A stretch of 64,000 bases of DNA, taken from Sinorhizobium terangae (GTDB taxonomy: Bacteria; Pseudomonadota; Alphaproteobacteria; Rhizobiales; Rhizobiaceae). Every line of letters starts with the position of its first letter. Within the stretch, counting starts at the first letter, position 1. The position numbers and the translations under genes are program-made. Of the stretch, positions 1-9,290 are shown in pieces. The DNA lies in NCBI RefSeq assembly GCF_029714365.1, contig NZ_CP121661.1, positions 310,001 through 374,000 of the forward strand, given 5' to 3'. Below the pieces are notes generated by a model, which saw only the letters and a list, made by a program, of their open reading frames with translations, had not been told where the DNA came from and did not search any database.

Positions 1-1
1 G

Positions 2-238
2 CCCCGACGCTACGAAAAAGGATCGATCCTGATCACATCAAACCGTTCTGTCGGTGAACGGGAAAGCGGATTTGGCGATCCCGTGGTGGCGACGGCGATC
101 CTGGATCGCTTACCCCACCATTCCACGGTGATTACCATCCGTGGTGATAGCTACCGCCTTCGCGAGAAGCGCCGCTCGAAACAAACGAAACGCGAAATCA
201 ATGAAGGGGGTCAGACTTTCGTTTCGCCAAAGGGGTAA
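2..238 (+). pseudogene. istB: IS21-family IstB helper ATPase, C-terminal end (5' end outside window)
   Basis: An open frame enters at the left edge and stops with TAA at 236-238. It reads as the C-terminus of IstB, the AAA+ helper of IS21 transposases: a YEKGSILITSNRSVGE stretch, then FGDPVVATAILDRL and HHSTVITIRGDSYRLREKRR, all typical of the family's last 80 residues. The rest lies outside the window, so I cannot say whether the gene or element is intact. Assignment is by recognised family sequence. Confidence 0.8.
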
Positions 239-244
239 ATTTTC

Positions 245-745
245 CCTTCGCTTGAGAGCTTCGTTATGGAGAAGTCTCGAGCGAGCGCGGCCGGGATTCT
301 CGTCGCACTTTCCGGAGGCGATTAGTTGGAGGTATCAAGAGGAAGATCTTCTTTGCAGGGGACCATTTGGCAAGCAGATAGCCTGCGACGGTCGTTCGCC
401 TTTTGAGTTTGCTTGAAAGGACCGCGTGGAGAAGGTCTGCCTCCAACGTTTGGCGGCCGGGAATCAGTTGGACTCAACGATTCATCTCGCCAAAAGAAGT
501 CCTTCGATGCCACTTCTTCCCGACGCTCTCGCGGCGACGTTGGCGCGCTGTATTAGTCTGAGCGTCGCCCGCCGGCAGACACTGGTGATGCTGATCTTGG
601 GCATGATCATGGCGCATACGATGGACCCATGCTATCTTGCCGCAGCCTTCGCTGGCCAAACTGACGCCCACTTGACGGCGCCTGCAGTGGTTCTTCCATC
701 AAGTTCAACCCGATGGGGATGGCCAAGGCGCTGGTGACTTTGATG
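245..745 (+). mobile_element. Decayed IS4-family fragment, copy 1
   Basis: This stretch is homologous to 2770-3240: the same order of sequence from GCTTCGTTATG(G/A)AGAAG onward, including the translated run RRQTLVMLxLGMI followed by CYLAAAF. That run resembles the N-terminus of an IS4-type transposase (TLV-MALGLIEARSVNLMALAA type). The frame is broken after about 200 bp and the copy ends near 745, so it cannot encode a functional transposase. Bases 746-894 between it and the next gene hold nothing I can identify. Confidence 0.5.
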
Positions 746-894
746 CTGAAGCGCGAAGGGTGGGACATCAACATAGAAAGGTTCCGGTCGCCGTCACCTG
801 CGGGATGCGCCCCGCCTTGGGCTTGCGGCCAGATCGCCCGTCTATGCTGCCTTATTGCGCAACCATGGGTGTCCGGCTTCACCGGAATACGCAA

Positions 895-2484
895 TCACAC
901 CGGCCCGAGATACCGGTTGAGCACATTGCGGGTTACGATTTCAACCATGGGATCGCGCCTCAGTAGGCCTGCCACCCATTCGCTAACCCCGGCATGGAAT
1001 ACCTCGCCCTTGCCGCGCTTGAAGTTGACGATCATGCCGTTCCCATACTTATTGGGCATGCTCGCGTCCCCGTACCAGACGTAATCTCCGGACGCGAGAT
1101 CGGCATTCTCCTCCAATTTTGTCGCCATGCCGACAGCCAGGATTTCGAGCCCATCCGGTGCGCCACTCGTCGGCGAAGGGTAGGGCAGGCCGTTGCGGAG
1201 CTCGTAATCCAGCCCATCCACCTCGTAGCCAAAGATATGGCTTTCGTCGCCGAGCACGTCGCCATAAAAAAGCCCGGTCTTGGCGAAGGCCCAGTGCTCC
1301 GGACGATAGATCGGAAAGCCGCGCACCCCGCGAGGTGCAAAGCCGCGCCAGCCGGCATAGACGCCGTCGCTCGCGTTGAGGCCAAAGGTCTGGCTGCCGG
1401 GGCGGGCAACTTCCGGCGTTTCCCATTCAAGGGCGGCGCGACGCACATCGTCACTTCTGAGAACCGGGTCGTCCTCGGGGCACCCCCAGTAACTGACCTG
1501 GTAGCGGCCCTCGTCCTCAAGCCTGACCTGACTGGCGAAGTTGCCGGCGAACCGCGCTACATGGCCGCCCTGGTCGACATAGGCGTCCACCGCATCACGC
1601 ATTTCCCAGGTCCAGTACTCATCATGGCCGGTGAACACGACGCAATCATAGTCGAGCAGGATCTCCGGCGAGAAGTGCAACTCGTGCTGGCTGGCGAGAT
1701 CGATGCCGTAGCCGGCGCGCTCGGCGAAGCGGAAGAAATGGCCATCATAGGTCGCCCAGCCGGCCGAGGCGTATTTCTTCGAATGACCGGTGGCGTAGGC
1801 CCATTCCAGGTGTGGAGCACGCGGCGAGGTCATGGGCGGCATCGCCACCTCGATCGTCGCGCGTGGCGCTTCGGGCGGCAGCACGATGAAGCCCCGGCCC
1901 CAAGGCCGCTGCGTCGACACGAGCCGCGCAGACTGGTCTCGGTTCGGCCCGATGATACCTTCGTAGTGGCTGGAGCCGCCCCAGGTGTTGTAGGCGAGCC
2001 AGGTTCCGGTCGCCGCCACCTGCAGGATGCGTCCGGGTTTGCGGCCCCTATTCGGCAATACGATCAGAAAATGATGGCAGCGGATCGGCCTCTCGTCCCG
2101 GCCTTTCGCGGTCAACGTGATGCGATAGCCCCCCGACGCCCAATCGTCGCCGATGGGGAATTCAAAGGTTGTATCCCAACCGCAGCCCTCTACCGAGCAG
2201 TGCTCCGGCGTGTCCTGCCAGCGCGCAGCGATGCCGCTGCGTTGGAACACCGTCGCCTCGATTGCGCCATCGCGCACGATCTCGATCGCAAAGACGGGCG
2301 CCGTCGAACTCACTTGCAGGCGTACCTTTTCGCCGGGCCGATACGAAAAGCGGTCGCTGTAGCACCAGATCTCGCCACGCACACCGTCCATGCCGGGTCG
2401 CTCGTAATAGTGGCTGTTTATGGCCAGCAGCTGCTGCTGACGCGTCAGCCCGAAATTAGGAAAATCCTTTGGAAGCTGTATCAT
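895..2484 (-). CDS. N,N-dimethylformamidase large-subunit-like hydrolase (copy 1, intact)
   Basis: A 529-aa protein of the N,N-dimethylformamidase beta/large-subunit family, whose best-known member hydrolyses dimethylformamide to dimethylamine and formate. Family signs are an N-terminal beta-sandwich (WCYSDRFSYRPGEKVRLQVS), the GTWLAYNTWGGSSHYEG stretch, and the hallmark TGHDEYWTWEMRDAVDAYV with downstream GGHVARFAGN. I chose the ATG at 2484 (MIQLPKDFPNFG) over one 16 codons upstream; neither has a strong ribosome site. No separate small subunit is visible. The nearest neighbour is an ABC binding protein on the same strand, consistent with amide uptake and hydrolysis. Two further decayed copies lie at 8850-9094 and 10675-12155. 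The actual substrate is unknown. Confidence 0.8.
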   Translation of the reverse strand: MIQLPKDFPNFGLTRQQQLLAINSHYYERPGMDGVRGEIWCYSDRFSYRPGEKVRLQVSSTAPVFAIEIVRDGAIEATVFQRSGIAARWQDTPEHCSVEGCGWDTTFEFPIGDDWASGGYRITLTAKGRDERPIRCHHFLIVLPNRGRKPGRILQVAATGTWLAYNTWGGSSHYEGIIGPNRDQSARLVSTQRPWGRGFIVLPPEAPRATIEVAMPPMTSPRAPHLEWAYATGHSKKYASAGWATYDGHFFRFAERAGYGIDLASQHELHFSPEILLDYDCVVFTGHDEYWTWEMRDAVDAYVDQGGHVARFAGNFASQVRLEDEGRYQVSYWGCPEDDPVLRSDDVRRAALEWETPEVARPGSQTFGLNASDGVYAGWRGFAPRGVRGFPIYRPEHWAFAKTGLFYGDVLGDESHIFGYEVDGLDYELRNGLPYPSPTSGAPDGLEILAVGMATKLEENADLASGDYVWYGDASMPNKYGNGMIVNFKRGKGEVFHAGVSEWVAGLLRRDPMVEIVTRNVLNRYLGPV

Positions 2485-2749
2485 GATGGTAAACCCAAGG
2501 TTATATATGTCATCTCTTCTCTTCGCGGGCACCTACCCGGAGAATTCGAGCCGCAGCCGTTGGAGCGGATCTCCAAATTTGGGAGTCGACTGTCGCACAG
2601 CACTGTCCTTCCAGATTGAGCCATGTCCATTCCCAAGATCCGCCGGTCAATAGCCTCGCTTCTGGAAGGCTATGTTTGACGAGATTCACGACTTCATCTC
2701 CGAGAGCATTTAGCTGAAGGATAGATGGACACGAAGAAGCTGAAAATGT

Positions 2750-2784
2750 CGTCCGCGTTATGCGTATCGGCGCTTCGTTATGAA
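2750..2784 (+). repeat. 35-bp inverted repeat, left arm
   Basis: The 35 bp ending in GGCGCTTCGTTATGAA match the reverse complement of 5633-5667 at all but three positions (around 2752, 2765 and 2766). The two arms bound 2.9 kb containing IS4 and IS1380 fragments and an ABC binding-protein gene. They may be the ends of a transposon or mobile cassette. No transposase between them is intact. Confidence 0.6.
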
Positions 2785-3412
2785 GAAGTCTCGAGTGAGC
2801 GCCGCCGGGATTCTGGTCGCATTTTCGGAGGCGATACATAATTGGAGGGTTCACGGGAAGATTTTCTTTGCAGGGGAACCATTTGGCGGGCAGATAGCCG
2901 TCCTGCGCGGAAAACGGTACGGTCGTTCGCCTTGCAAGGGCCGCGTGGAGAAGGTCTGCCCCCAACGTTTTGCGGCCAGTTGGAATAAAGGATTCATCTC
3001 GCCAAAGAAGCATCCTTCGATGCCAATTCTTCCCGACGCTTTCGTGGCGATGTTCGCGCTGTGTTAGTCTGTGCAGCGACCGCCGGCAGACACTGGTAAT
3101 GCTGACCTTGGGCATGATCCGCTCGCGTACGGTGAACCTATGCTATCTTGCCGCAGCCTTCTGCGGGCCGGCCAAACTGATGCCGGCGCCTGCAGTGGTT
3201 CTTCCATCATGTTCAATCCGACGGGCATGGCCGGGGCGATGGTGGCGCTGCTTGGACTGGCGCCGCCCTATCGGCTTTGCCTCCACCGGACCAATTGGAA
3301 AGTCGGCTGCAACGACATCAACCTGATGGAGCTTTGCATCGCCACGCGGCGGGTCCGCATTCCCGTGCCGTGGGACATTCTGGACCAGGGCGGCAGCTCA
3401 ACGACCGCGTAG
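2770..3412 (+). mobile_element. Decayed IS4-family fragment, copy 2
   Basis: Homologous to 245-745 at its start but longer. Two frames together give an IS4-type transposase N-terminus: RRQTLVMLTLGMIRSRTVN with CYLAAAF, then after a frame change MVALLGLAPPYRLCLHRTNWK and NDINLMELCI, ending in VPWDILDQGGSSTTA. The DRTNWK-type segment and the following hydrophobic strand are typical just after the first catalytic Asp region of IS4 transposases. The frame stops at 3412 where an unrelated transposase fragment begins, so this is a truncated remnant. Confidence 0.6.
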
Positions 3413-3710
3413 CGCAAAGTATCGAGTGGCCGAGGTGGAAAAGCGGCTGCGTGCGGCTGAGCGTCTGGCGCGGTGCATCGATGATCCGCGCTGCCCAGAC
3501 AAGATCGTCCACAGCATTGCGGACACGACCGGCTTTCGCATGAAGATGATCGCCTTCGGCTACAGGGTGGCAACGACGCCAACCGGCTGCGATCCGATCC
3601 AGTCTTCAAGATGGCCTAGGACGCACTGCCTTCGGGCCGGATCCGGCATCTCAATCGACGGTCTTCCGGCTGGAGACCTCCCCGGTGCGGGAACTGGGTT
3701 GCTGTAGGGC
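3413..3710 (+). pseudogene. IS1380-family transposase fragment
   Basis: Directly after the IS4 fragment, several frames together read as the N-terminal third of an IS1380-type transposase: EKRLRAAERLARCIDDPRCP, IVHSIADTTGFRMKMIAFGY, then after a shift GNDANRLRSDPVFKMA and a C-terminal TVFRLETSP-like run. Known members have LRLAERLAxCI-DPR-P and RxLLIAAGYxDGNDADxLRxDPAFK in this order. Frameshifts and loss of the rest make it non-functional. Bases 3711-3864 hold nothing recognisable. Confidence 0.55.
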
Positions 3711-3864
3711 GGGCGATGGTCGATCTCGATTGTGCTTCATTCCGGCAGTTTCCGAAGCGGATCGCGCCCGAGATAGACGCATAGGGATTGGGAAGTCGGT
3801 GTTTGGTCTGCTTGCCCTGGGGCCGCCGGCCGGCGCGGCGGCCCTTTACGCTCTGTGGTGTCGC

Positions 3865-4929
3865 CTATTTCATCATCCAAGCGTTCCAGCGGTCGTACAG
3901 CATTTCGCGATTCTGTTCGTACCAATCGCGATCGATGGAAAACGTGCGCGACCAATTCTCCGACGCGGTCGGCATGTTGTGGCGTTCGGCTTCGGGTATC
4001 AATAAGGTCGCGTTCTTATTTGAGGTTTGATAATTGATGGCCTTGACGAATGCGAGATGCGCCTCGGGCCGTGTCATGAAGAAATTAAGAAAGGCTAGCG
4101 CTGCGTCCTTATGCGGAGCATCCTTCAGCATCGCCCAGGGTGCGACATCGCGAACGGCACCATTGAGCACGAGTTCAAGCTTGAGCCCTTCTTTGCGCAA
4201 CGCCAAGGCGCGGCCGGAAGCGAGCATGCCCATAACGACCTCGCCGGAGCGAAAGGCCTGCTGGCTCTGGTCATTCGAATGCCACCAGACTGTGATATGA
4301 GGTTTGATCTGATCGAGCTTACTGAAGGCGCGATCAAGGTCGAGGGGAAAGAGCTTATCCGCGGGAACTCCATCCGCCAATAAAGCAATGGCCAGAACCC
4401 ATTCTGGGCCATCAGCCGGCAATGTGCGCGGGCCGGGGAAGCGTTCCACGTCCCAGAAATCCTGCCAGGATTTCGGTCCGCCGTTGGGGAAAGCCTGAGT
4501 GTCATAGACGAGTGTTCCAGCGCCTACGGTTCGAAGAATGCCCAGCCCATCCGCCATGCATGTCCCGTCAATGCCATCCTTGGCGACATTCGGCACTTGT
4601 TCGCAGTTCTCGCCGAAATTATAAAGATAGCCGGCGAAAGCTTTGTTGAGATCAACATCGTTGGGGGAGATGACATCCCATTCCACCGACTTTGAGCTGC
4701 TCATCGCTTTCACCCTAGTCCAAGCTTCCGTTGCCGTGGCGCTGACTAAGTGGACTTTCACGCCGCTCAGCTTCTCGAACGGGTCGAAGAAATTGTCCTT
4801 CAGTGCCTTCTCAAAGGCGCCGCCGGTAGTGACGATAACAAGTTCTTGCTGCGCCTGTGCCGTTACCGTGAAAATGACACTCGCGACAAGCGCGATGGCC
4901 CAGATCCCTCTCTTGAAGATGTTTCTCAT
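3865..4929 (-). CDS. ABC transporter periplasmic binding protein, PotD/PotF type (SBP1)
   Basis: A 354-aa extracellular solute-binding protein of the spermidine/putrescine type. The N-terminus (MRNIFKRG, hydrophobic core, AQAQQE) is a Sec signal peptide with likely cleavage after AQA. The mature protein has the family layout FFDPFEKLSGVKV, NGGPKSWQDFWD, FPGPRTL, ALLADGVPADKLFPLDLDRAFSKLD and a C-terminal NREMLYDRWNAW. I chose the ATG at 4929, preceded by GGGAGA; a longer frame to 4995 adds residues with no signal-peptide character. It is about 10 kb from the ABC core genes on the same strand and resembles the adjacent SBP at 12327-13394 and the broken one at 9291-10362. Ligand unknown; the hydrolase neighbours suggest an amide or amine. 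Confidence 0.88.
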   Translation of the reverse strand: MRNIFKRGIWAIALVASVIFTVTAQAQQELVIVTTGGAFEKALKDNFFDPFEKLSGVKVHLVSATATEAWTRVKAMSSSKSVEWDVISPNDVDLNKAFAGYLYNFGENCEQVPNVAKDGIDGTCMADGLGILRTVGAGTLVYDTQAFPNGGPKSWQDFWDVERFPGPRTLPADGPEWVLAIALLADGVPADKLFPLDLDRAFSKLDQIKPHITVWWHSNDQSQQAFRSGEVVMGMLASGRALALRKEGLKLELVLNGAVRDVAPWAMLKDAPHKDAALAFLNFFMTRPEAHLAFVKAINYQTSNKNATLLIPEAERHNMPTASENWSRTFSIDRDWYEQNREMLYDRWNAWMMK

Positions 4930-5080
4930 GAGGCTTTCTCCCATTTCTCTTTTGCGGGCATTACGGCATGACTGCGATGCGTCGTTTAGGCCCATTGCTG
5001 TCTCCGAGGAACCATGCCCCGCACCAAGGGGTGCAGATGGTCGATGTCGCCTGGAGACATCTTCAGTGTAAGCTTTTCGG

Positions 5081-5130
5081 GTTTCTTGGCATTTTCAGTT
5101 CGTTATGAGCGCGCCGATTTTTGTTATTAG
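5081..5130 (-). promoter_or_regulatory. Conserved element upstream of SBP1
   Basis: This stretch, containing GGCATTTTCAGT, then GTTATGAG and a T-rich run, aligns with 13505-13551 at roughly three quarters of positions. Both lie 110-200 bp upstream of a binding-protein start codon on the minus strand. The conservation in otherwise unrelated intergenic DNA suggests a shared regulatory site or a shared duplicated promoter. No known operator was recognised. Confidence 0.35.
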
Positions 5131-5304
5131 AGCCCGCCGCAGAGCATTCTGGGCACAGCGCTTGTGCCATCGGTGGGCTTGCGCTGGAGCAACGGTGAGA
5201 GTTCGCGCCGGCAGATGTCGAAAGGGCCGATTATAGGATGATCCAACAGCGCCGTTGCCACACCTTCGCCGTCGTCCCAAATCGTCTGCTCCAACGGCGC
5301 GATC

Positions 5305-5430
5305 TTGAGCCGCGTCGAACACGTCAAGATCATCGTTGACGCCAAGCTGAAGAACCCGCCCTCTCCGTCGGAGCTTGCTACTGCACTCGGCGTATCCGCT
5401 CAGGGCCTGCCGGATGAGTTGCACAAACAA
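5305..5430 (+). pseudogene. Fragment of an AraC-family regulator
   Basis: About 40 codons read SRVEHVKIIVDAKLKNPPSPSE then LATALGVSAQGLPDELHK. This matches the start of the helix-turn-helix domain of the intact AraC-family regulator at 18682-19641 (RVEQVKSMVDANLKNPPSLSD, VAATFGVLAEDLSDEI) at most positions. Nothing of the sensor domain precedes it and the frame continues into unrelated sequence, so it is a broken paralogue. Its presence beside the SBP1/amidase genes suggests this block once carried its own regulator. Bases 5431-6231 contain otherwise only the inverted-repeat arm. Confidence 0.6.
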
Positions 5431-5632
5431 ATGGCCACCCAGTTACACCGAATGCATCACCGAGCGAGAATGTAGCGGACAATTCTTCTGCAGAGGAGGG
5501 GTGATCTCCTCCTCAACGGTTCGAGGTCGGTTAGCGCCACATCTCCAACTTCTGTACCGCGCTTTAAGCGCCAATTTGAAATACGCCAAAACAGCGCGGA
5601 CAGTCCTGGCGAGGAAGCTTAGCTCCGGTTGT

Positions 5633-5667
5633 TTCATAACGAAGCGCCGACGCGCATAACGCGGGCG
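5633..5667 (-). repeat. 35-bp inverted repeat, right arm
   Basis: Reverse complement of 2750-2784 with three mismatches; it begins TTCATAACGAAGCGCC on the plus strand. See the left arm. The 560 bp that follow, up to the amidase, contain no gene I can support. Confidence 0.6.
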
Positions 5668-6231
5668 ATCTATTCAAGCTCTTCGACATTCACCAACTTT
5701 AGCTAAGTGCTTTTTTGATTTGTAAGTTCGTGGATCTCGCTGCGATCAAGATCGATGGACTAGGGTCGCGAAAGGGGATTGGAAAAGTAGATGACAGAAT
5801 CTCCATCTGGCAATTGCCGATCGCAGCCGTGCGCAATTTTCCGCCAGCCCAGGCGCATTGAGCTTCGTTGAAGGAGCGGGCGACTTCGACCCGGCGGGGC
5901 GTACCGGTGGCGTGCCGCGAAGGCGATTTTAGTTTACGTCGAGACGGAAGCGTGCATCGCCGCCCTTTCGAGTCGGCGCCGCAGGAGCGCGTGGAACTCC
6001 TGGTGGCGATGGCTGGAAGTCGGGAGCCAACGGTCCTCCGGTGGCGGACGAGGCCCTGGAGCATTTCCGCAGATGTCATCTGCGGCTGCGCGCAAAGGCT
6101 GAGATATGCCTCCGCTGTCGCATTGTTGAGGGTCGACCGCTTGATCGGCGCGGTCGGTTAAGGAGCCGATCGCGGCGCAGTCGTTCTCGCGGAATCTTAT
6201 TGGTGCGAAGTATCTTATGTGAGGTTGACAG

Positions 6232-7695
6232 ATGAGTGGTTTATCCGAAGACATCCGATTTCTCTACCGAGACAGCGATGCGCTCGCGCTTTCGGATCTG
6301 ATAAAGAGCAGAGAGATTAAACCCTCGGAGCTTATGGAGGCCGCGATAGCGGCGGCTGAAGAACTCAATCCCGTACTCAATGCGGTGGTCAGCACCGACT
6401 ACACCGTAGCGCGCAAACTCGCCGCACAGTCCGATTGCACCGGGATATTTGCCGGTGTGCCTTACCTTGCGAAAGACGTGTCGACGAGCGTGGCTGGGTT
6501 TCGGATTACCAACGGCTCAAGGTTCTACGACCGATACACGCAACCGTGTACGGACGACGCCGAAGAGGTTCGACGATTGCGCAGGGAGGGATTGATCCCC
6601 TTCGGAATCACAAACGCTCCGGAAGTCGGTTCGGCACTAACGACGGAACCCAAGCTACACGGTCCCACTTGTAATCCGTGGAATCAGGCATTTTCGGTTG
6701 GCGGTTCGAGTGGCGGTGCGGCCGCCGCCGTCGCGGCGAGGATCGTGCCGATCGCAGGCGCGAGCGATGGTGGGGGCTCGATCCGAATGCCTGCTGGTGC
6801 TTGCGGAACCGTCGGCCTCAAGCCTTCCCGAGGACGCATCCCTGTGTATCCGGCGGCGGATCGATTCTACGGTATGGAGGTTTCGGGGTGCATCTCGCGA
6901 ACCGTTCGCGACACCGCTGCGTACCTCGATGCTATCAGCGGCTCGCTCGTTGGCGAGCCGTATACGCCTCCGATCCCCGGGGGATCGTTTCTTCAACTAT
7001 CGTCCCGCGACCCCGGTCGCTTGCGTATCGGGGTTACCACATCGTTGCCATTTGGGCATAAGCTGGATGGTGAGGTTTTCACATCCATTGCAGATACGGC
7101 CCGTCTGCTTGAGAGCATGGGCCACGATCTCGAACCGTACGATCTAACCTTCGACCTCCAAGCCTGTCGGCAAGCCTACATTCGTGTTGCGGCCGTGTTG
7201 CTAGCACGTCAGTTCATGATGGCGGAAGCGGAATTCGGTGCGACGCTGACCGCTGACGATGTCGAACCCGTGATCAGAGCCCGCATCGAGGAAGGCACCA
7301 CCGTCGATGCCATTACCCATGCGATGGACATCGATACCCTCCGCCACAGCGCTCGTGAAATCGCCGCAAGCCTCGCTTCGTTCGACGCCTTTCTGTGCCC
7401 GGTCTTTCCGCGCCCAATTTTCCGCATAGGAGAATATGGTTCGATTTTTAACTCCGAAACCGCGAGCACTCTCACTACATTTCTGTTCCCAATCAACGTG
7501 AGCGGACTCCCGGCTATCTCTTTGCCGATGCATCAGTCACTCGATGGACTTCCTCTAGGTGTTCAATTGGTAGGCCGTTATGGCGACGAAGCGACGCTCC
7601 TCCAGCTCGCCCATTCCCTAGAGAAGGAAGTCCGCTGGGACAAGCGACAGCCGCCCATCATCGGCGTGGAAGCACACCCGAAGTCTCCCAAATAA
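6232..7695 (+). CDS. Amidase-signature family hydrolase
   Basis: A 487-aa cytoplasmic amidase-signature enzyme, hydrolysing a C-N amide bond with a Ser-cisSer-Lys triad. The triad is visible: Lys81 in YLAKD, Ser159 in [11 protein letters not shown] and Ser183 in [15 protein letters not shown]. Length is typical. The ATG at 6232 follows TGAGGTTGACAG, a good ribosome site. A C-terminal segment [15 protein letters not shown] is also typical. The gene is followed on the same strand by remnants of a CocE/NonD hydrolase, an M20 peptidase and a dimethylformamidase-like gene, so it is the one intact member of a decayed amide-hydrolysis block. Substrate cannot be told from sequence; closest in pattern to broad acylamide amidases rather than GatA. 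Confidence 0.9.
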   Translation: MSGLSEDIRFLYRDSDALALSDLIKSREIKPSELMEAAIAAAEELNPVLNAVVSTDYTVARKLAAQSDCTGIFAGVPYLAKDVSTSVAGFRITNGSRFYDRYTQPCTDDAEEVRRLRREGLIPFGITNAPEVGSALTTEPKLHGPTCNPWNQAFSVGGSSGGAAAAVAARIVPIAGASDGGGSIRMPAGACGTVGLKPSRGRIPVYPAADRFYGMEVSGCISRTVRDTAAYLDAISGSLVGEPYTPPIPGGSFLQLSSRDPGRLRIGVTTSLPFGHKLDGEVFTSIADTARLLESMGHDLEPYDLTFDLQACRQAYIRVAAVLLARQFMMAEAEFGATLTADDVEPVIRARIEEGTTVDAITHAMDIDTLRHSAREIAASLASFDAFLCPVFPRPIFRIGEYGSIFNSETASTLTTFLFPINVSGLPAISLPMHQSLDGLPLGVQLVGRYGDEATLLQLAHSLEKEVRWDKRQPPIIGVEAHPKSPK

Positions 7696-7718
7696 CTGAA
7701 GGTCGAACAGACACGCCG

Positions 7719-8331
7719 ATGAAGGGGGCGATGCGGCCCGCTGCCGGCCATGGGCCGGCGACGTTCGTCTACGACCCGCGGCGCCCGCTCAGGACTCCGC
7801 ACCTTGACGCCTCCGGCGAAGGAGTCGTCGTCGACTGTGAGTCTGTGATCTCGCGCGACGACGTCCTGACATATACGACAGCGCCGTTCGACCGAGAGAC
7901 GGAGATCACCGGGCAAATCCTTGCGAAGCTCTGGATCTCCTCCACCGCGCCCGACACGGACGTCTCTGCGCGCGTACTCGTTGTGGAACCGTCGGTCTAC
8001 ATATGGCCGCTGACGCGGGAGCCTGGCGTGCTGCGCGCGCTACCGCAACACGGAGGATCTGCAGCCGCCCCAGCCGCTGATGCCCGGCGAGCCGACGGAG
8101 CTAACCACCGGCCTCGGCTATGCGAGTTACGTGATCAGGCCGGGGCAACAGCTGCGCATGTTCGTTGCGGGCAGCAACTTCCCAAACGCGCATCTGAACG
8201 TGTGGGGTCTGTTCACGTCGATGAACCAGGCCGTCACCGCCAAGCAGACCGTGTACCACACACCCGTGCACGCCTCGAAGATTGTGCTGCCCATCATTCC
8301 CCGGGCAGGGGCGCGTACCAGGCCGCATTGA
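7719..8331 (+). pseudogene. CocE/NonD-family (PepX C-terminal domain) hydrolase remnant
   Basis: Two frames, split by a frameshift near 8030-8080, give the C-terminal non-catalytic domain of a CocE/NonD hydrolase. The first reads FVYDPRRPLRTP, DDVLTYTTAPFDRETEITGQI and LWISSTAPDTDVSARV; the second reads LMPGEPTELTTGLGYASYVI, RPGQQLRMFVAGSNFP and TVYHTPVHASKIVLPIIP. The catalytic alpha/beta-hydrolase domain is absent, since the amidase stop is only 23 bp upstream. It lost its front half by deletion and is non-functional. Confidence 0.75.
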
Positions 8332-8435
8332 ATCGACGGAAGCATTCCCAAGATCAGCGATACTGCGTCCGCGAGTTCGTGCACGCTGGCAACACCGTGA
8401 TGGAAGGGTTCACGCAGGAGGAGTGGAAGCGCGAT

Positions 8436-8499
8436 CCTTTAAGGCGGTCGTTGGCGATGGCGTCGTCTTCGGGCGCGGCTCGCTCGACAACCGACAATT
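8436..8499 (+). pseudogene. Possible M20-peptidase fragment
   Basis: A short run reading FKAVVGDGVVFGRGSLDN resembles the metal-site region of M20 metallopeptidases (DGxxxGRGxxDxKG). It is only about 20 codons and has no continuing homology on either side, so it could be chance. It lies between two better-supported hydrolase remnants on the same strand, which is why it is listed. Confidence 0.3.
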
Positions 8500-8849
8500 A
8501 GGGGACATTTCGATGGTCATCCGTAAGCATTCATTTCCACGCACGTTGACGTCTCTGGCGAACAAAGTGAACAAATTCCGCTCGGATTTCGCCAACCTCT
8601 CGTCGTCATGCTTGGAAGGCATATCAAGCGCAAACGCGCTGCTCTGTCCGGAAGGCTCGATCCGCGGTGTTCTCAAGCTGCACCGGAATAGACGCCGATG
8701 TTGAAGACGGCTGCAGAGGATGGGCCTCCTTGACCTTCTATTTCAAAGGAGGTTCGTGGCGACCCTCTGTTCGAGCGCAAAAAAGGTCATCCGACATAAC
8801 CGAAAGTGACCATCATCACACAGCTCCCGAGCGAAGCGGCATCAGGACA

Positions 8850-9094
8850 CATCCGAGCAGTGCTCGGGAGAGGGCTGCGGCTGGGATACAAGCTTCGAGT
8901 GCCGCATCGACGACGATCGGCAGTTGGGCGGCCACTGCACACCTTGAGGGCGGAAGGCCTTGCCGGGGAGCCAACTCTGTCTTCGTTTCCTGATCGTATT
9001 GCCGATGACGGACCGCGAGCCCGGACGCGCGTGGCAGCAACCGGAACCCTGACTCGTTTACAACCTCTGGGTCGGCTTCAACCGCCATGAAGGC
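8850..9094 (+). pseudogene. Highly decayed dimethylformamidase-like remnant (third copy)
   Basis: Read on the plus strand in three frames, this segment keeps the order of the intact gene at 895-2484: EQCSGEGCGWDTSFEC (intact: EHCSVEGCGWDTTFEF), then RFLIVLPMTDREPGR (intact: HFLIVLPNRGRKPGR), then LVYNLWVGFNRHEG (intact: LAYNTWGGSSHYEG). Stops and shifts separate the pieces and both ends are missing. It is more diverged from copies 1 and 2 than they are from each other, so it is an older paralogue, and it lies on the opposite strand. Confidence 0.7.
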
Positions 9095-9290
9095 TCTCCA
9101 GCCCGAACCATGACCACAGTATTCACCCTGCAGGTGGTCGTAATCTTCGGAACAACTGGAACAGGATGACGACAACGAATATAACAGACAAGCGTTTATG
9201 GTCGATAGGCCTGCTGGTTTACGAATAGCCTACAAAACTCAATACGTGCCCGGCCGGCGAGTACGGTGGCCTCAACGCTTGCCATGTTGC

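Noticed and set aside
994..2619. 541-codon open frame on the plus strand opposite the dimethylformamidase-like gene
   Set aside because: It is the antisense shadow of the high-GC minus-strand gene; its translation has no family motif and the minus-strand protein is clearly real.
5127..5345. 72-codon minus-strand frame opposite the AraC fragment
   Set aside because: The frame reads smoothly (DGEGVATALLDHP) but matches no family I know and overlaps the better-supported AraC remnant.
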